Assembly: GCF_007641255.1 (NCBI RefSeq)
Contig: NZ_CP036259.1
Span: forward strand, 3,598,501-3,662,500
Direction of reading: 5' to 3'
Origin: Sporomusa termitida
GTDB taxonomy: Bacteria > Bacillota > Negativicutes > Sporomusales > Sporomusaceae
DNA length: 64,000 bases
Below the pieces are notes generated by a model. The model searched no databases. It was not told where the DNA came from and worked only from the letters and a program-made list of their open reading frames with translations. A program made the position numbers and the translations under genes. Shown piece by piece: positions 8,413 to 18,311 of the stretch. Every line of letters begins with the position of its first letter. Position 1 is the first letter of the stretch.

Positions 8413-9342
8413 TCAATCAAATCGGTCAGATTGTATTAATTGCTCGTATACTTTGGCAATCCCTTCCGGAAGCTTAATCTTATGTTGCCAACCAAGGGCA
8501 TGCAGACGCGAAACATCCAGCAATTTGCGCGGAGTCCCGTCAGGCTTGGCTGCATCCCATATGATTTCACCTGTATGCCCCACGACGGACTGTATTAAAT
8601 AGGCTAAATCACGTATCGTCAGGTCTTCACCGGTCCCGATATTGACCATTTGCGGTTTATCACACTGTTCCATCAAAAAGACACAGGCGGCAGCCATGTC
8701 GTCTGAATGTAAGAATTCCCGCCGGGGCATGCCAGTACCCCATACGACCACTGGTTGATCCGGCAGCGCTTCGTGAAATTTACGAATTAAAGCAGGCAGC
8801 ACATGTGAAGTCTGCAGGTCGTAATTGTCACCGGGACCGTAGAGATTAGTAGGCATCACGCACATATAGTTTGTCCCATATTGGCGATTATAAGCCTCAC
8901 ACATTTTAATGCCGGCGATTTTAGCTAACGCATAGGCTTCATTTGTACTTTCGAGAGTACCTGTCAGGAGATATTCTTCCTTGATTGGCTGCAAACAATC
9001 GCGTGGATAAATACAGGAAGAACCCAGAAAAAGCAGCTTTTTTACTTTCTGACGCCAGGATTCATGAATAACATTAGTCTGAATGATAAGGTTATTATAA
9101 ATAAATTGCGCAGGGTACATGCGGTTCGCCTCAATGCCCCCCACTTTAGCTGCAGCAAGAAATACATAATCTGGTTGCTCTACTGCAAAAAAGTGTTGGA
9201 CTGCCTGTTGATCTGTCAGGTCCATTTCCGCATGAGTGCGCAGCAACAGGTTGTGATAGCCCTGTGTCTGCAAAGCACGCACCAGAGCACTCCCCACCAG
9301 GCCTTTATGACCAGCAACATAAATCTTAGCTTCTTTATTCAT
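8413..9342 (-). CDS. fcl: GDP-L-fucose synthase (epimerase/reductase)
   Basis: 309-residue short-chain dehydrogenase that converts GDP-4-keto-6-deoxymannose to GDP-L-fucose. NADP-binding [15 protein letters not shown] is near the N-terminus, [13 protein letters not shown] near 105, and the catalytic [11 protein letters not shown] (YxxxK) near 135. The start is MNKEAKIY at 9342, which overlaps the end of gmd by 8 bases and has GGAG 14 bases ahead; a longer in-frame start at 9387 would lie deep inside gmd. Overlap with gmd indicates translational coupling of the two steps to GDP-fucose. Confidence 0.93.
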   Translation of the reverse strand: MNKEAKIYVAGHKGLVGSALVRALQTQGYHNLLLRTHAEMDLTDQQAVQHFFAVEQPDYVFLAAAKVGGIEANRMYPAQFIYNNLIIQTNVIHESWRQKVKKLLFLGSSCIYPRDCLQPIKEEYLLTGTLESTNEAYALAKIAGIKMCEAYNRQYGTNYMCVMPTNLYGPGDNYDLQTSHVLPALIRKFHEALPDQPVVVWGTGMPRREFLHSDDMAAACVFLMEQCDKPQMVNIGTGEDLTIRDLAYLIQSVVGHTGEIIWDAAKPDGTPRKLLDVSRLHALGWQHKIKLPEGIAKVYEQLIQSDRFD

Positions 9343-10420
9343 GATGCGGGAACACTCCAACCCCCTCTTGCTTGCATAAGGCATCACGTTTGGCCCGCTT
9401 TACATCCTCCCGCACCATTTCCACTACTAATTGGTCAAAGCTGATCTTGGGCGTCCAGCCAAGTTTCTCCTTCGCCTTCGTTGCATCGCCCAACAGCGTT
9501 TCCACTTCTGTAGGGCGAAAATAACGTGGGTCAACAGCAACCAGGCATTTTCCTGTTGCCGCGTCATACCCTTTCTCTTCCACCCCTGCGCCCTCCCAGC
9601 GAATATCAATTCCTACTTCAGTAAAAGCACGGCTAACAAACTCCCGTACCGAATATTGCCGTCCTGTGGCAATAACGAAATCCTCAGGTTTATCCTGTTG
9701 CAGCATCAGCCACTGCATTTCCACATAATCGCGGGCATGACCCCAGTCACGTTTGGCATCAAGATTACCCAAATACAGGGTATCCTGCAAACCCGCCTTG
9801 ATATGAGCCACTGCCCGGGTAATCTTACGGGTCACGAATGTTTCGCCGCGAACCGGAGATTCATGGTTAAATAAAATACCGTTACAGGCATACATCCCAT
9901 AGGCCTCGCGATAGTTGACCGTTATCCAGTAAGCATATAATTTAGCTACTGCATAAGGGGACCGGGGATAGAATGGTGTTGTTTCTTTCTGGGGTATCTC
10001 CTGAACGAGGCCAAAAAGTTCAGAGGTTGACGCCTGATAAAAGCGGGTTTTCTTTTCCAAACCGAGGATCCGAATAGCTTCCAGTATCCGAAGGGCACCC
10101 AAACCATCCGAGTTTGCCGTATACTCGGGTTCCTCAAACGACACAGCCACATGGCTTTGCGCAGCCAGGTTGTATATCTCATCCGGCTGGACCTGTTGAA
10201 TAATCCGGACCAGACTGCTTGAATCAGTCATATCGCCATAATGCAAAACTAACCGCCGGTTATCTTCATGCGGATCCTGATACAAATGATCAATGCGCTC
10301 GGTATTGATCAGGGAAGAACGGCGTTTAATGCCATGGACCTCATAGCCTTTAGTTAAAAGAAATTCGGCCAGATAGGCACCATCCTGACCGGTAATCCCT
10401 GTGATAAGTGCAATAGGCAT
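9335..10420 (-). CDS. gmd: GDP-mannose 4,6-dehydratase
   Basis: 361 residues. First committed step from GDP-mannose to GDP-4-keto-6-deoxymannose. Rossmann motif [15 protein letters not shown] at residues 7-21, [10 protein letters not shown] near 127-136, the catalytic [12 protein letters not shown] (YxxxK) near 153, and [19 protein letters not shown] near 183. Length and motifs are those of true Gmd proteins. It is followed directly by fcl. A second, shorter Gmd-like gene lies 1.5 kb away on the same strand. Confidence 0.95.
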   Translation of the reverse strand: MPIALITGITGQDGAYLAEFLLTKGYEVHGIKRRSSLINTERIDHLYQDPHEDNRRLVLHYGDMTDSSSLVRIIQQVQPDEIYNLAAQSHVAVSFEEPEYTANSDGLGALRILEAIRILGLEKKTRFYQASTSELFGLVQEIPQKETTPFYPRSPYAVAKLYAYWITVNYREAYGMYACNGILFNHESPVRGETFVTRKITRAVAHIKAGLQDTLYLGNLDAKRDWGHARDYVEMQWLMLQQDKPEDFVIATGRQYSVREFVSRAFTEVGIDIRWEGAGVEEKGYDAATGKCLVAVDPRYFRPTEVETLLGDATKAKEKLGWTPKISFDQLVVEMVREDVKRAKRDALCKQEGVGVFPHHE

Positions 10421-10688
10421 ATAGAAATCTTCCTCTCAAATGCATTTTATATAATAGTAGCTGCTTAGAAACTCAACGATATTAAATTAAGTAAACTTCT
10501 TAAAAGAGTGTAGCACCTGTTATTATAAAATTCAAGTACTGTTCGTTTCGTCAAATTATTATTAATTATGACTTCATGTGAATTCAGAATTACCATCCTA
10601 AATTCATCTGTCTGGTAATATATGCTGTGCAGGATTATTACAAAAAACTTTGAATGTATACATGTAAATATACACTGGAGGAAGCTAA

Positions 10689-11957
10689 ATGCACGAAGTC
10701 ATTCAAAAAGCCATAAGAAATATGAAAAACAGAAATATACCCTGTCAAAATTTACCCCATGCACTAGAAAGCGACACATCAGTACTACTAACTATACAGG
10801 CACAGTTTTTCCATTTTATCAAGAAATTATCATATTTAAAAAAAGAATTAAAATTAAAATCTCAATGTAACGGTCTCGCAGATGAATCGCCGGAAACCAA
10901 AGTATATCAAATATTGCCCGAGTTTTCACAAGGCGATGCTGTTGGCAACGATACTATAGCGTTGCATCATATTCTCCAACAAGCAGGCTATGCAGCCTAT
11001 ATCTGTGCTCAATCTATAAAGCCAGAAGTAAAACATATGTGTATTAATATTAAAGAAGTTTATATTGAAAAAAAAGATATTATTATCTATCATAAATCCA
11101 TAGGTTCTCCTCTGGCCAGGTGGTTTCTTGAAGTTCAATGCCAACGGAAAATCATGATTTATCATAATATAACACCAAGTCATTTCTTTATCAACTACAA
11201 CTATAAGCTATATTCTCTCACCAAATATGGGAGAGACAGTTTATTATCTTTAGTGAACCATGTTGATGAATGTTGGGCTGATTCAGAGTTCAACAAGCAG
11301 GAACTGGATCAAATTGGATTTAGGAACACAAAAGTTCTACCAATAATCATAGATTTTTCTGCTTACAAGCAGGATGCGAATGCTGAAATCGTAAAAAAAT
11401 ATAATGATGGAAAAACAAATATTTTATTTGTCGGCAGGGTGGCTCCTAATAAAAAGCAAGAAGATATAATTATAGCTTTTCACTACTATAAAAAGTATAT
11501 TGACCCGCAGGCCAGGCTGTTTCTGGTTGGGTCCTATGCCGGCATGAACAACTATTACAATGAACTACTTACGCTTTTAAAAAAACTTGATTTGGAAGAC
11601 GTATATTTTACCGGGCATATACCGTTTGCTGATATATTGGCTTACTATAAAACCGCCACGGTCTTTCTCTGCTTAAGCGAGCACGAAGGCTTTTGCGTGC
11701 CCTTGGTTGAAAGCATGTATTTCAGAATTCCTATACTAGCCTATAATGCTGCCGCTATTGCCGAAACGTTACAAAATGGCGGAATTTTAGTCAGTCAAAA
11801 AGATCCCAAACTGATTGCGGAATTGATTCATCTCCTGGTTTCAGATAATTGCTTGCGCACCCGGATAATTAAAAATCAGGAATTTTGTTTAACAAGGTTT
11901 CAGCATGATAAAATTAGAAATAAATTTATTGATTATTTTGCGCACTATACTCCCTGA
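10689..11957 (+). CDS. Glycosyltransferase family 4 (single plus-strand gene in the glycan block)
   Basis: 422 residues with a GT-B retaining glycosyltransferase core. It has ILFVGRVAPNKKQEDII near 243, and EHEGFCVPLVE near 331 (the EX7E motif). Roughly the first 70 residues are basic and poorly conserved in appearance; the core starts near VYQILPEFSQGDAVGND. GGAGG at 10677-10681 lies 7 bases before the ATG. It is clearly AT-rich compared with the lpx genes, and its last 32 bases overlap the end of the convergent gmd-like gene. The 268 bases upstream (10421-10688) are AT-rich and hold its promoter; no clear site could be fixed. Donor and acceptor are unknown. Confidence 0.88.
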   Translation: MHEVIQKAIRNMKNRNIPCQNLPHALESDTSVLLTIQAQFFHFIKKLSYLKKELKLKSQCNGLADESPETKVYQILPEFSQGDAVGNDTIALHHILQQAGYAAYICAQSIKPEVKHMCINIKEVYIEKKDIIIYHKSIGSPLARWFLEVQCQRKIMIYHNITPSHFFINYNYKLYSLTKYGRDSLLSLVNHVDECWADSEFNKQELDQIGFRNTKVLPIIIDFSAYKQDANAEIVKKYNDGKTNILFVGRVAPNKKQEDIIIAFHYYKKYIDPQARLFLVGSYAGMNNYYNELLTLLKKLDLEDVYFTGHIPFADILAYYKTATVFLCLSEHEGFCVPLVESMYFRIPILAYNAAAIAETLQNGGILVSQKDPKLIAELIHLLVSDNCLRTRIIKNQEFCLTRFQHDKIRNKFIDYFAHYTP

Positions 11958-12909
11958 TATCATTTTGTACCATTTCCACTATCATATCTTTAAACAAGGT
12001 GGTATGTTTCCAGCCTAAATCGGTATAAATACTTTTTGCGTTGCCAATGAGCGGCACCTGTTCTCCTGGACGGTAAAAGTCCTTATTGATGACAATATAC
12101 TGAGTATAATTAAGCCCAACTGTAGAAAAAGCTGTAGCTAGCAGTTCGCTGACCGTATGGGCAACACCTGTGGCTACCACGTAGTCTTTTGGCCCCTGGG
12201 GATTATGGAGCATACGCCACATGGCTTCCACATATTCAGGTGCATATCCCCAATCCCTTATTGTCTCAATATTGCCTAATTCTATTTTTGTGGCTATCCC
12301 GAGGAATATTTTGGCAACAGTGGCCGTAATTTTTCTCGTCACAAAAGCATGTCCCCGCCGCGGCGATTCATGATTATAGGTAAAACCAGTACAGGCATAT
12401 AAGCCGTACTGCTCCCGATAATTTTTCACTACATGGTGACTGGCGAGCTTGGATATACCATACATGGAGCGTGGATTGAACTTTGTGGTTTCTGTTTGCG
12501 GCGATTCTTCTGCGTTGCCAAAAATCTCACTCGAACCGGCGAAGTATACCCTACAGGACGGGCACAATTCTTTAATACTGGACAAAAGGTAATGAGTGGA
12601 TGTAAAGTTTGCGGCAAGAATAGAGGCTTCATCTTCAAATGAATAACTTACAAAACTCGATGCTGCTAAATGGTAACATTCGTCTGGCCGGATAGCAGCA
12701 ATTAGTTTATAGACAGACAAATGATTGTCTAGCGAACAAGCATGCAAATTTATTTTATCAGCTATACTCTGTATATTCTGTAGTTTAACAGTATTCTCCA
12801 TACTGGCCCTGCGCACGGCCCCATGCACCTCATAGCCTTTGCCCAGTAACAACGCGGCTAGATAAGAGCCGTCCTGCCCGGTTATCCCTGTTATGAGTAC
12901 TTTTTTCAT
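11926..12909 (-). CDS. GDP-mannose 4,6-dehydratase-like SDR (second copy)
   Basis: 327 residues, about 34 shorter than the other Gmd here. It keeps GITGQDGSYLAALLLGKGYE, the FAGSSEIFG serine, the MYGISKLASHH YxxxK pair, and NHESPRRGHAFVTRKIT. It lacks several stretches of the full-length enzyme. It could be a Gmd isozyme for a different sugar branch (for example towards GDP-rhamnose or GDP-perosamine) or a related GDP-sugar dehydratase. It is placed among the glycosyltransferases, 20 bases after the GT4 gene upstream, and its 3' end overlaps the convergent gene. Confidence 0.82.
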   Translation of the reverse strand: MKKVLITGITGQDGSYLAALLLGKGYEVHGAVRRASMENTVKLQNIQSIADKINLHACSLDNHLSVYKLIAAIRPDECYHLAASSFVSYSFEDEASILAANFTSTHYLLSSIKELCPSCRVYFAGSSEIFGNAEESPQTETTKFNPRSMYGISKLASHHVVKNYREQYGLYACTGFTYNHESPRRGHAFVTRKITATVAKIFLGIATKIELGNIETIRDWGYAPEYVEAMWRMLHNPQGPKDYVVATGVAHTVSELLATAFSTVGLNYTQYIVINKDFYRPGEQVPLIGNAKSIYTDLGWKHTTLFKDMIVEMVQNDIREYSAQNNQ

Positions 12910-12929
12910 CGAACTGTCCCTTTCTTGAA

Positions 12930-14066
12930 TTACCTATCCGCATTAATGGCTGCCAGGTAGCAGTCTAAAGTCTGTTGGGCGGTTTGCCTCCATTGAAAGG
13001 TAGCCGCCCGTTCCAGCCCCTTCGCTTTTAAATTAGCATAGAGACTGGTATCTGACAGCAGTTGTTCCAGGCCGTCGGCAATGGCCTCTGTATCCAGAGG
13101 ATTAATTAATATTGCTGCCTCACCAACGACCTCCGGAATAGATGATACGTTTGATGCCAAAACCGGTATTCCGCACTGCATGGCTTCGAGTGGGGGCAAT
13201 CCAAATCCCTCGTATAAAGATACATAAGCAAAAGCATCTGCTAAATTGTACAGATGCGGCAAATCACATGCATCCACATACCCCGTAAAGATCACTTTAT
13301 CCTCTAAGCCCAGCTCCTGAACAAGCTTGAATATTCCATCATACATCCAGCCATTTCCTCCAGCCAGCACAAGCTTGTGTTCGCAACCGGTCCTTTTAAA
13401 TGTTTTAGCAAAAGCACTAATTAATCTCTGTAAATTCTTACGGGGTTCGAGAGTGCCCACATATAAAATAAACCGGTCAGGCAACTGATATTTAGCGCGA
13501 ACTTCGGCAAAGTAACTATCTTCAGGCGATATCACCCGGAAAAATTTATCGGCCGCAAGTGGTGTGACATGAATTTTATCCGGGTCAATACCAAAGAAGT
13601 CTACAACATCTTTTTTCGTACTCTCCGATATTGTAATTAATTTTGTAGCACAAATTGTATACTTTTCCACAAAATATGATAAGAATCTTAAATTACGAAC
13701 AGCTACCGTCTCAGGATATTTTTTAAATACAAGGTCACAAACTGTCAACACCGTTTTAGCTCGTTTTGTTGGTAAAATTGAGTAATTAGTTCCGTGATAA
13801 ATATCAAAGTCACCCATAAATCTCTCTAGAGGAATAGAATACAAAAATCGCCCCTTCATGATTTCACGAAGATAACTATAAGGATATCTGATATATCGCT
13901 CCTCACCTATAACATACTTTTGTTTTCTGGGTTTGAACTTATTATAAACTGTTATAAATTCATGGCTGCCATCTAGCTGGTAAAGCCCTCTAATCAAATT
14001 ATGGCAGTAAAATCCTATCCCAGTCTTATTCCCCATAAGAACCTGACCGTCAATCAATACTCTCAT
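12930..14066 (-). CDS. Glycosyltransferase family 4
   Basis: 378 residues from [23 protein letters not shown] fold with [15 protein letters not shown] near 200 and [12 protein letters not shown] near 284 (EX7E motif). [17 protein letters not shown] resembles WbaZ/WbdA-type mannosyltransferases that often act with GDP-mannose, which is made by neighbours. Start chosen at ATG 14066 because GGAGG ends 5 bases before it; the TTG 12 bases further up lies in the SD itself. It is one of a run of four glycosyltransferases on this strand. Confidence 0.9.
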   Translation of the reverse strand: MRVLIDGQVLMGNKTGIGFYCHNLIRGLYQLDGSHEFITVYNKFKPRKQKYVIGEERYIRYPYSYLREIMKGRFLYSIPLERFMGDFDIYHGTNYSILPTKRAKTVLTVCDLVFKKYPETVAVRNLRFLSYFVEKYTICATKLITISESTKKDVVDFFGIDPDKIHVTPLAADKFFRVISPEDSYFAEVRAKYQLPDRFILYVGTLEPRKNLQRLISAFAKTFKRTGCEHKLVLAGGNGWMYDGIFKLVQELGLEDKVIFTGYVDACDLPHLYNLADAFAYVSLYEGFGLPPLEAMQCGIPVLASNVSSIPEVVGEAAILINPLDTEAIADGLEQLLSDTSLYANLKAKGLERAATFQWRQTAQQTLDCYLAAINADR

Positions 14067-14089
14067 CGTTTCCTCCAATTAGTTCAATG

Positions 14090-15193
14090 TCAATTGTCAG
14101 ATAATATCGTTTTATAAAAAGAAAGTGTCTGTGTCGCGGTGAGATCCCAGGAGAATAGTTTTTCCTGCCTAAACCCATTTTCAATAAGCCTTGTTCTTGA
14201 TTCATTGTCACTAAGCACCTGCCCCAGCTTGCTTGCTAAATCCTCCGAACTCTGTGGATTAAAGTACAATCCGGCGTTACCAACTACCTCCGGTATTGAG
14301 CTCCGGTCACTAACAACAACCGGGCAGCCTTGATACATCGCCTCTAAGGGAGGAATCCCAAAACCTTCATAAAAAGAAGGATAAACAAAAGCCTGTGCAT
14401 ACTTATAATAATTTGCTAAGGCTTCATCTTCGCCTGATGCAAAAAGAACCTGATTGGTCAGTCCAGCTTTTTCAAGCAGTTCAACATCCCTTCTTTTTGT
14501 TTTCCCACCGCCAAAACAGACTAATTTAAACTGCTTACGTATTGTAGGAGAGATTGCCAATGCTTCCACCAGGCATTTAAAATTTTTATACCCATGCCGT
14601 TCACCGACATACAATATATAGGGCTCCTTGACCAGGGGCGGTGTACTAACAGGTATTCTCAATGAATTGCCATGATATATAACCGTAATTTTATTTTCCG
14701 GCACTTGCAGGATTTCCACTAAATCTTTTTTGGTCGACTCAGATACACATATAACCCCATCGCTTAGAGAAACACATCTTTTTTTCCACTCTACTGTTTT
14801 ATCGCGATAAGAGAAATTAGTGGGAAACAGTTCATGAATCATATCATGTACAGTAATAATTTTTTTAAAATTAGTATTCGTGAAATCTGAAAAATAATAT
14901 GTGGGATGATATATATCCGCACATATTTCAGACAGAAATCGAAATCGCAGTTTTTTATTTAAGAATGGACCTATTTTTTTGCCAAAAGGAAAGCGCTCTC
15001 GGTCTATTCCAAAAAATTTTGCATATGAATTTTCAAATCTCTGTAAACCATATCGATTGGCGTAAAACCCCATAAATAAAGCAATTGAGGCTTCATCCCG
15101 TCTAAGCATTCTCGATATCAATTCATAAAAGTATCTGGATATGCCCCCATAACGCTGCATCTCAAATACTTGATGGTCATAGACCACCCTCAT
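14090..15193 (-). CDS. Glycosyltransferase family 4
   Basis: 367 residues beginning MRVVYDHQVFEMQRYGGISR. Its N-terminus (glycine-rich GGISRYFYELI) and core ILYVGERHGYKNFKCLVEAL near 190 and YEGFGIPPLEAM near 276 place it in the same subgroup as its downstream neighbour, so the two may come from an old duplication. It is cytosolic or membrane-associated and probably adds a hexose to a lipid-linked oligosaccharide. The gap to the next GT4 start is 23 bases, consistent with one operon. Confidence 0.9.
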   Translation of the reverse strand: MRVVYDHQVFEMQRYGGISRYFYELISRMLRRDEASIALFMGFYANRYGLQRFENSYAKFFGIDRERFPFGKKIGPFLNKKLRFRFLSEICADIYHPTYYFSDFTNTNFKKIITVHDMIHELFPTNFSYRDKTVEWKKRCVSLSDGVICVSESTKKDLVEILQVPENKITVIYHGNSLRIPVSTPPLVKEPYILYVGERHGYKNFKCLVEALAISPTIRKQFKLVCFGGGKTKRRDVELLEKAGLTNQVLFASGEDEALANYYKYAQAFVYPSFYEGFGIPPLEAMYQGCPVVVSDRSSIPEVVGNAGLYFNPQSSEDLASKLGQVLSDNESRTRLIENGFRQEKLFSWDLTATQTLSFYKTILSDN

Positions 15194-15213
15194 GCGTTTC
15201 CCCCCTAAGTTTA

Positions 15214-15999
15214 CTAAATTGCTATACGTCTCAGGAAACCTCTTATTGCCATACGGAACAGCTTAAGCTTGGCAAAAAAATAAAAACAGTAGAAGGTACA
15301 GCGATTGAAATGAGTCCGAATGATCCGTATTTTTTCGTATACGGTTGCTTGTTTACCTGCAGATAATGAACTTAAACCATCAATAGAAAAATGAGTAATT
15401 ATTTTATCGATATAAGCGAATTGATAACCAACTTTTAAGCAGCGTATCTGTAAATCATAATCAGCAGCTATTCTATACTCTTCATTAAATTTATGTTTTT
15501 TCAGAATCTCAGTTTGCATAAACATAGCCTGATGACAGATTACGCGCCCTTTCTGCACCTGACGCAACCCGATTTTACGGCCTGAACGGCCTACTTTTCT
15601 GCCAGCGATGCTGCTATAGGTCATTACATCACCATAGATAACCGCTGGTTTCCCTAGCTGCAGGTACAAATCCACCACATCCTGAATCGTCTGGCGATCA
15701 TAAAAATAATCGTCAGAATTCAGGAAATAAACTAACTCACCATGTGCATAGTTTAATCCCTTGTTCATTGCATTATAAATCCCTTTGTCCGGTTCACTCA
15801 CCCAATAGCTAATTGTATTTTCATATTGGGAAATTAGCTGTAGTGTCTCATCTGTTGAGACCCCATCAATTACAATATACTCGATATTGGGATATGATTG
15901 ATTGGCAACACTGTCAAACGCTTTTTTTAAAGATTGTCCATTATTGCGAGTTACGGTAATAATAGTTACTTTAGGTCCCATAAAGCTTTGGTCGTTCAC
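15214..15999 (-). CDS. Glycosyltransferase family 2
   Basis: 261 residues, inverting GT-A enzyme. VTIITVTRNNGQSLKKAFDSV near the N-terminus, EYIVIDGVSTDET with the first Asp site, and a DxD-like NSDDYF near 93 are visible. The GTG at 15999 is chosen as start because GGAG lies 8 bases ahead; an ATG at 15981 has no SD. It is part of the glycosyltransferase run. The C-terminal stretch is basic and hydrophobic, which may mediate membrane association. The sugar is not predictable. Confidence 0.88.
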   Translation of the reverse strand: MNDQSFMGPKVTIITVTRNNGQSLKKAFDSVANQSYPNIEYIVIDGVSTDETLQLISQYENTISYWVSEPDKGIYNAMNKGLNYAHGELVYFLNSDDYFYDRQTIQDVVDLYLQLGKPAVIYGDVMTYSSIAGRKVGRSGRKIGLRQVQKGRVICHQAMFMQTEILKKHKFNEEYRIAADYDLQIRCLKVGYQFAYIDKIITHFSIDGLSSLSAGKQATVYEKIRIIRTHFNRCTFYCFYFFAKLKLFRMAIRGFLRRIAI

Positions 16000-16030
16000 G
16001 CTGCTACTCTCCAATTAACATAAATTTGAT

Positions 16031-16768
16031 TTATAGCTTATAGCCATGATAGATACGCTGCATAGCTATTTGCAACCGGTAGGAATAACAACTCCATCTT
16101 TTATACCATTTTTTTCGATTCTTACCAACCATTGCATAATTAATTGTAGACTCTGCGCCACTTTCCCAAGCCGGAAAAGGCAATACCGTAAATATCTTAA
16201 TTCCATATTTCCAAAATTTTAAAAACTCATGATCAATCGGAACAGTCATTGGCAACATCTTATCGAGATAACTTATCGCTGCATAACGATTCAGCAGATA
16301 GGCACCGGCTTTGGCCTGATGCAGAAAGTTAAAGATCAGCCTGTAATCCTTTATTAATTTCTTTTTTGTTACAGGGACTGCCCAATTTGAAGTGCCATTA
16401 AATTTAATCATATCCCAATTATCATGATTTGTCGTCAGATCATTCAAAACTAACGGAAAGTCATTGCTAAACTCCATATCATCTTCAAGAATTAATGCAA
16501 ACTCTTTATCACTGGCAACAAACATCTCCAGGGCTCGGTAATGGCTAATATAACAGGCAACTTCTGTAGTAGTTACATATTTGCCATGACAACGCTCATA
16601 CTCATCAGCATTAATCTCTTTTTCAGAAAAATTCACCAATCCCCCATCGATAGCGACACAACGCTGAAACGGCAAATTCAACCGGCTAAGACGCTGCTGC
16701 ATTTGCAACAGCCGCTCTGGTGAGCGATCGAGATTAATGAGGATACAGATAACATTACTAGAATGCAT
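16031..16768 (-). CDS. Glycosyltransferase family 25 (LOS/LPS-type)
   Basis: 245 residues. ICILINLDRSPERLLQMQQRL at the N-terminus, ACYISHYRALEMF near 90 and LILEDDMEF near 110 (DxD) are the usual GT25 landmarks of lipooligosaccharide beta-galactosyltransferases. Late PIDHEF and HQAKAGAYLLNR segments also fit the family. The ATG at 16768 is preceded by GGAGGAATAAA. It lies between the heptosyltransferase gene and the O-glycan glycosyltransferases, so it probably extends the LPS core. Confidence 0.88.
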   Translation of the reverse strand: MHSSNVICILINLDRSPERLLQMQQRLSRLNLPFQRCVAIDGGLVNFSEKEINADEYERCHGKYVTTTEVACYISHYRALEMFVASDKEFALILEDDMEFSNDFPLVLNDLTTNHDNWDMIKFNGTSNWAVPVTKKKLIKDYRLIFNFLHQAKAGAYLLNRYAAISYLDKMLPMTVPIDHEFLKFWKYGIKIFTVLPFPAWESGAESTINYAMVGKNRKKWYKRWSCYSYRLQIAMQRIYHGYKL

Positions 16769-16794
16769 TTTATTCCTCCGTACAGAAAATTAAG

Positions 16795-17817
16795 CTATCC
16801 AACCATTTTCACCAGCGACTGATATACAAGCGCCGGACTAATATCAACCAGGCACTCCAGCTCTTTGAGGCATTTACGCTGCCAGCAGCCTGTACAGGCG
16901 TGGCTGGTGGTAAGAACAACATGGCCTGGCCCGCAGGGACCGTTGCGGCGAGGATCAGTGGGCCCGAATAAGGCCACCACCGGGGTGCCTATAGCCGCGG
17001 CCAGATGCATCGGGCCCGTATCACCGGCCACCACCGCCCGGGCATTCTTGATCAGGGCCGCTAGTTGTTTAAGGGAGGTTTTCCCTGTTAAATCAAGTAG
17101 CGGCACTGCACTCTGGCCCTGAATTGCCTGCATTGCATTTTGATCGGCTGCACTGCCCACAAAAACCGGAATCAGGCCACTGGCAAATAACTTGCCGGCC
17201 AGGGTGGCAAAATGGTCGGCCGGCCAGCATTTATTCGGCCAATTGGTGCCAGGCATCAATATAACATAAGGGTTCTTGCTGTCAAGGCCGGCCTGGTGGG
17301 CGATGGCCCCGGCCTGGGCGAACTCGGCGGCGGTAATTTTTATGATAAATTCCGGTTCTGCTGCCCGGCAGCCTAACGCTCTGGCAACATCCAGGTAACG
17401 CTCAACAATATGGCCCTTCAGGTTGGGGCCGCAGATCTTTTTTCCAATCCAGTCACTGTGTTCGCGGGCATCGCAATATACCAGGCGTTCCGGTGCCCCG
17501 CTTAGCCAGGAGATGGCGGCACTCTTAAATAGTCCCTGCAGATCCAGGGCCAGATCAAACCGGCGCTCTCTTAGCTCCCTGATAAACGCCGGGGCATAAC
17601 GGTACAGCCCGGCCAGCGATTTACACCGTTTTTTTTCAAAAACAATGATTTCATCAATACAGGGGTTATTTGTCAGCACATCATAGGCCGGCGGCTCAAC
17701 AACCCAGGTGAGCCTTGTCTGGGGGAAACACTGCTTTAGCGCCGGTGCCACCGGCAGGGCATGGATGACATCGCCAATGGCACTCAGTTTGACAATCAGA
17801 ATATTTTGGTAGGTCAA
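16795..17817 (-). CDS. ADP-heptose:LPS heptosyltransferase (GT9, WaaC/WaaF type)
   Basis: 340 residues. Starts with ILIVKLSAIGDVIHALPVAP, the GT9 N-terminal signature. VILMPGTNWPNKCWPADHF near 172 and VAGDTGPMHLAAAIGTPVVA near 248 form the nucleotide-sugar site. A Cys-rich tail (CTGCWQRKCLKELEC) occurs in many such enzymes. The start codon is TTG at 17817 with AGGAGG 7 bases ahead. It is followed on the same transcript path by glycan genes and preceded by hldC/hldA, which supply ADP-heptose. WaaC is slightly favoured over WaaF because of the VKLSAIGDVIHALP form. Confidence 0.9.
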   Translation of the reverse strand: MTYQNILIVKLSAIGDVIHALPVAPALKQCFPQTRLTWVVEPPAYDVLTNNPCIDEIIVFEKKRCKSLAGLYRYAPAFIRELRERRFDLALDLQGLFKSAAISWLSGAPERLVYCDAREHSDWIGKKICGPNLKGHIVERYLDVARALGCRAAEPEFIIKITAAEFAQAGAIAHQAGLDSKNPYVILMPGTNWPNKCWPADHFATLAGKLFASGLIPVFVGSAADQNAMQAIQGQSAVPLLDLTGKTSLKQLAALIKNARAVVAGDTGPMHLAAAIGTPVVALFGPTDPRRNGPCGPGHVVLTTSHACTGCWQRKCLKELECLVDISPALVYQSLVKMVG

Positions 17818-17837
17818 AAGACTGCCTCCTGTCTTTC

Positions 17838-18311
17838 TCAGGCTTGCCGGCCGCTGATCTTCCTGATGATATTGCTGGAGGATCGGCCGGCTACTTCCGG
17901 AATCAGCACAACGCGGCCGCCGTAGCTTTCGACAATGTGGCTTTCAGGCAGGTCCTTGACACTATAGTCGCCACCTTTAGCATAGACAGCAGGTTGAACC
18001 GCAGCAACAATGTTCTCGGCGGTTGTCTCGGGAAAAACAACCACATAATCGACAGCGCGCAGCGCCGCCAGCACCTCGGCCCGGTCCTGCTGGTCATTAA
18101 CCGGCCGGGTCGGTCCTTTTAACCGGCGGACCGATTCATCGCTGTTGAGGCCGACGATCAGACAGTCGCCCAGGGCCCGCGCCCCATTCAGATAGCGGAC
18201 ATGGCCGGCATGGAGGATGTCAAAGCAGCCGTTGGTAAAAACAATGATTTTGCCGGCGGCTTTTAATTGGGCGGCCAGGGTGCCAATGTCGGCATAGGCA
18301 ATAATGTTCAT
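17838..18311 (-). CDS. hldC: D-glycero-beta-D-manno-heptose 1-phosphate adenylyltransferase
   Basis: 157 residues, corresponding to the C-terminal half of E. coli HldE. IVFTNGCFDILHAGHVRYL near residue 20 contains the HxGH nucleotidyltransferase signature, and AGRSSSNIIRKI near the end the second ATP motif. It makes ADP-heptose from heptose-1-phosphate and ATP. The ATG overlaps the hldA stop by ATGA. Here the kinase and transferase are separate genes. The isomerase GmhA and phosphatase GmhB are not in the window. Confidence 0.93.
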   Translation of the reverse strand: MNIIAYADIGTLAAQLKAAGKIIVFTNGCFDILHAGHVRYLNGARALGDCLIVGLNSDESVRRLKGPTRPVNDQQDRAEVLAALRAVDYVVVFPETTAENIVAAVQPAVYAKGGDYSVKDLPESHIVESYGGRVVLIPEVAGRSSSNIIRKISGRQA

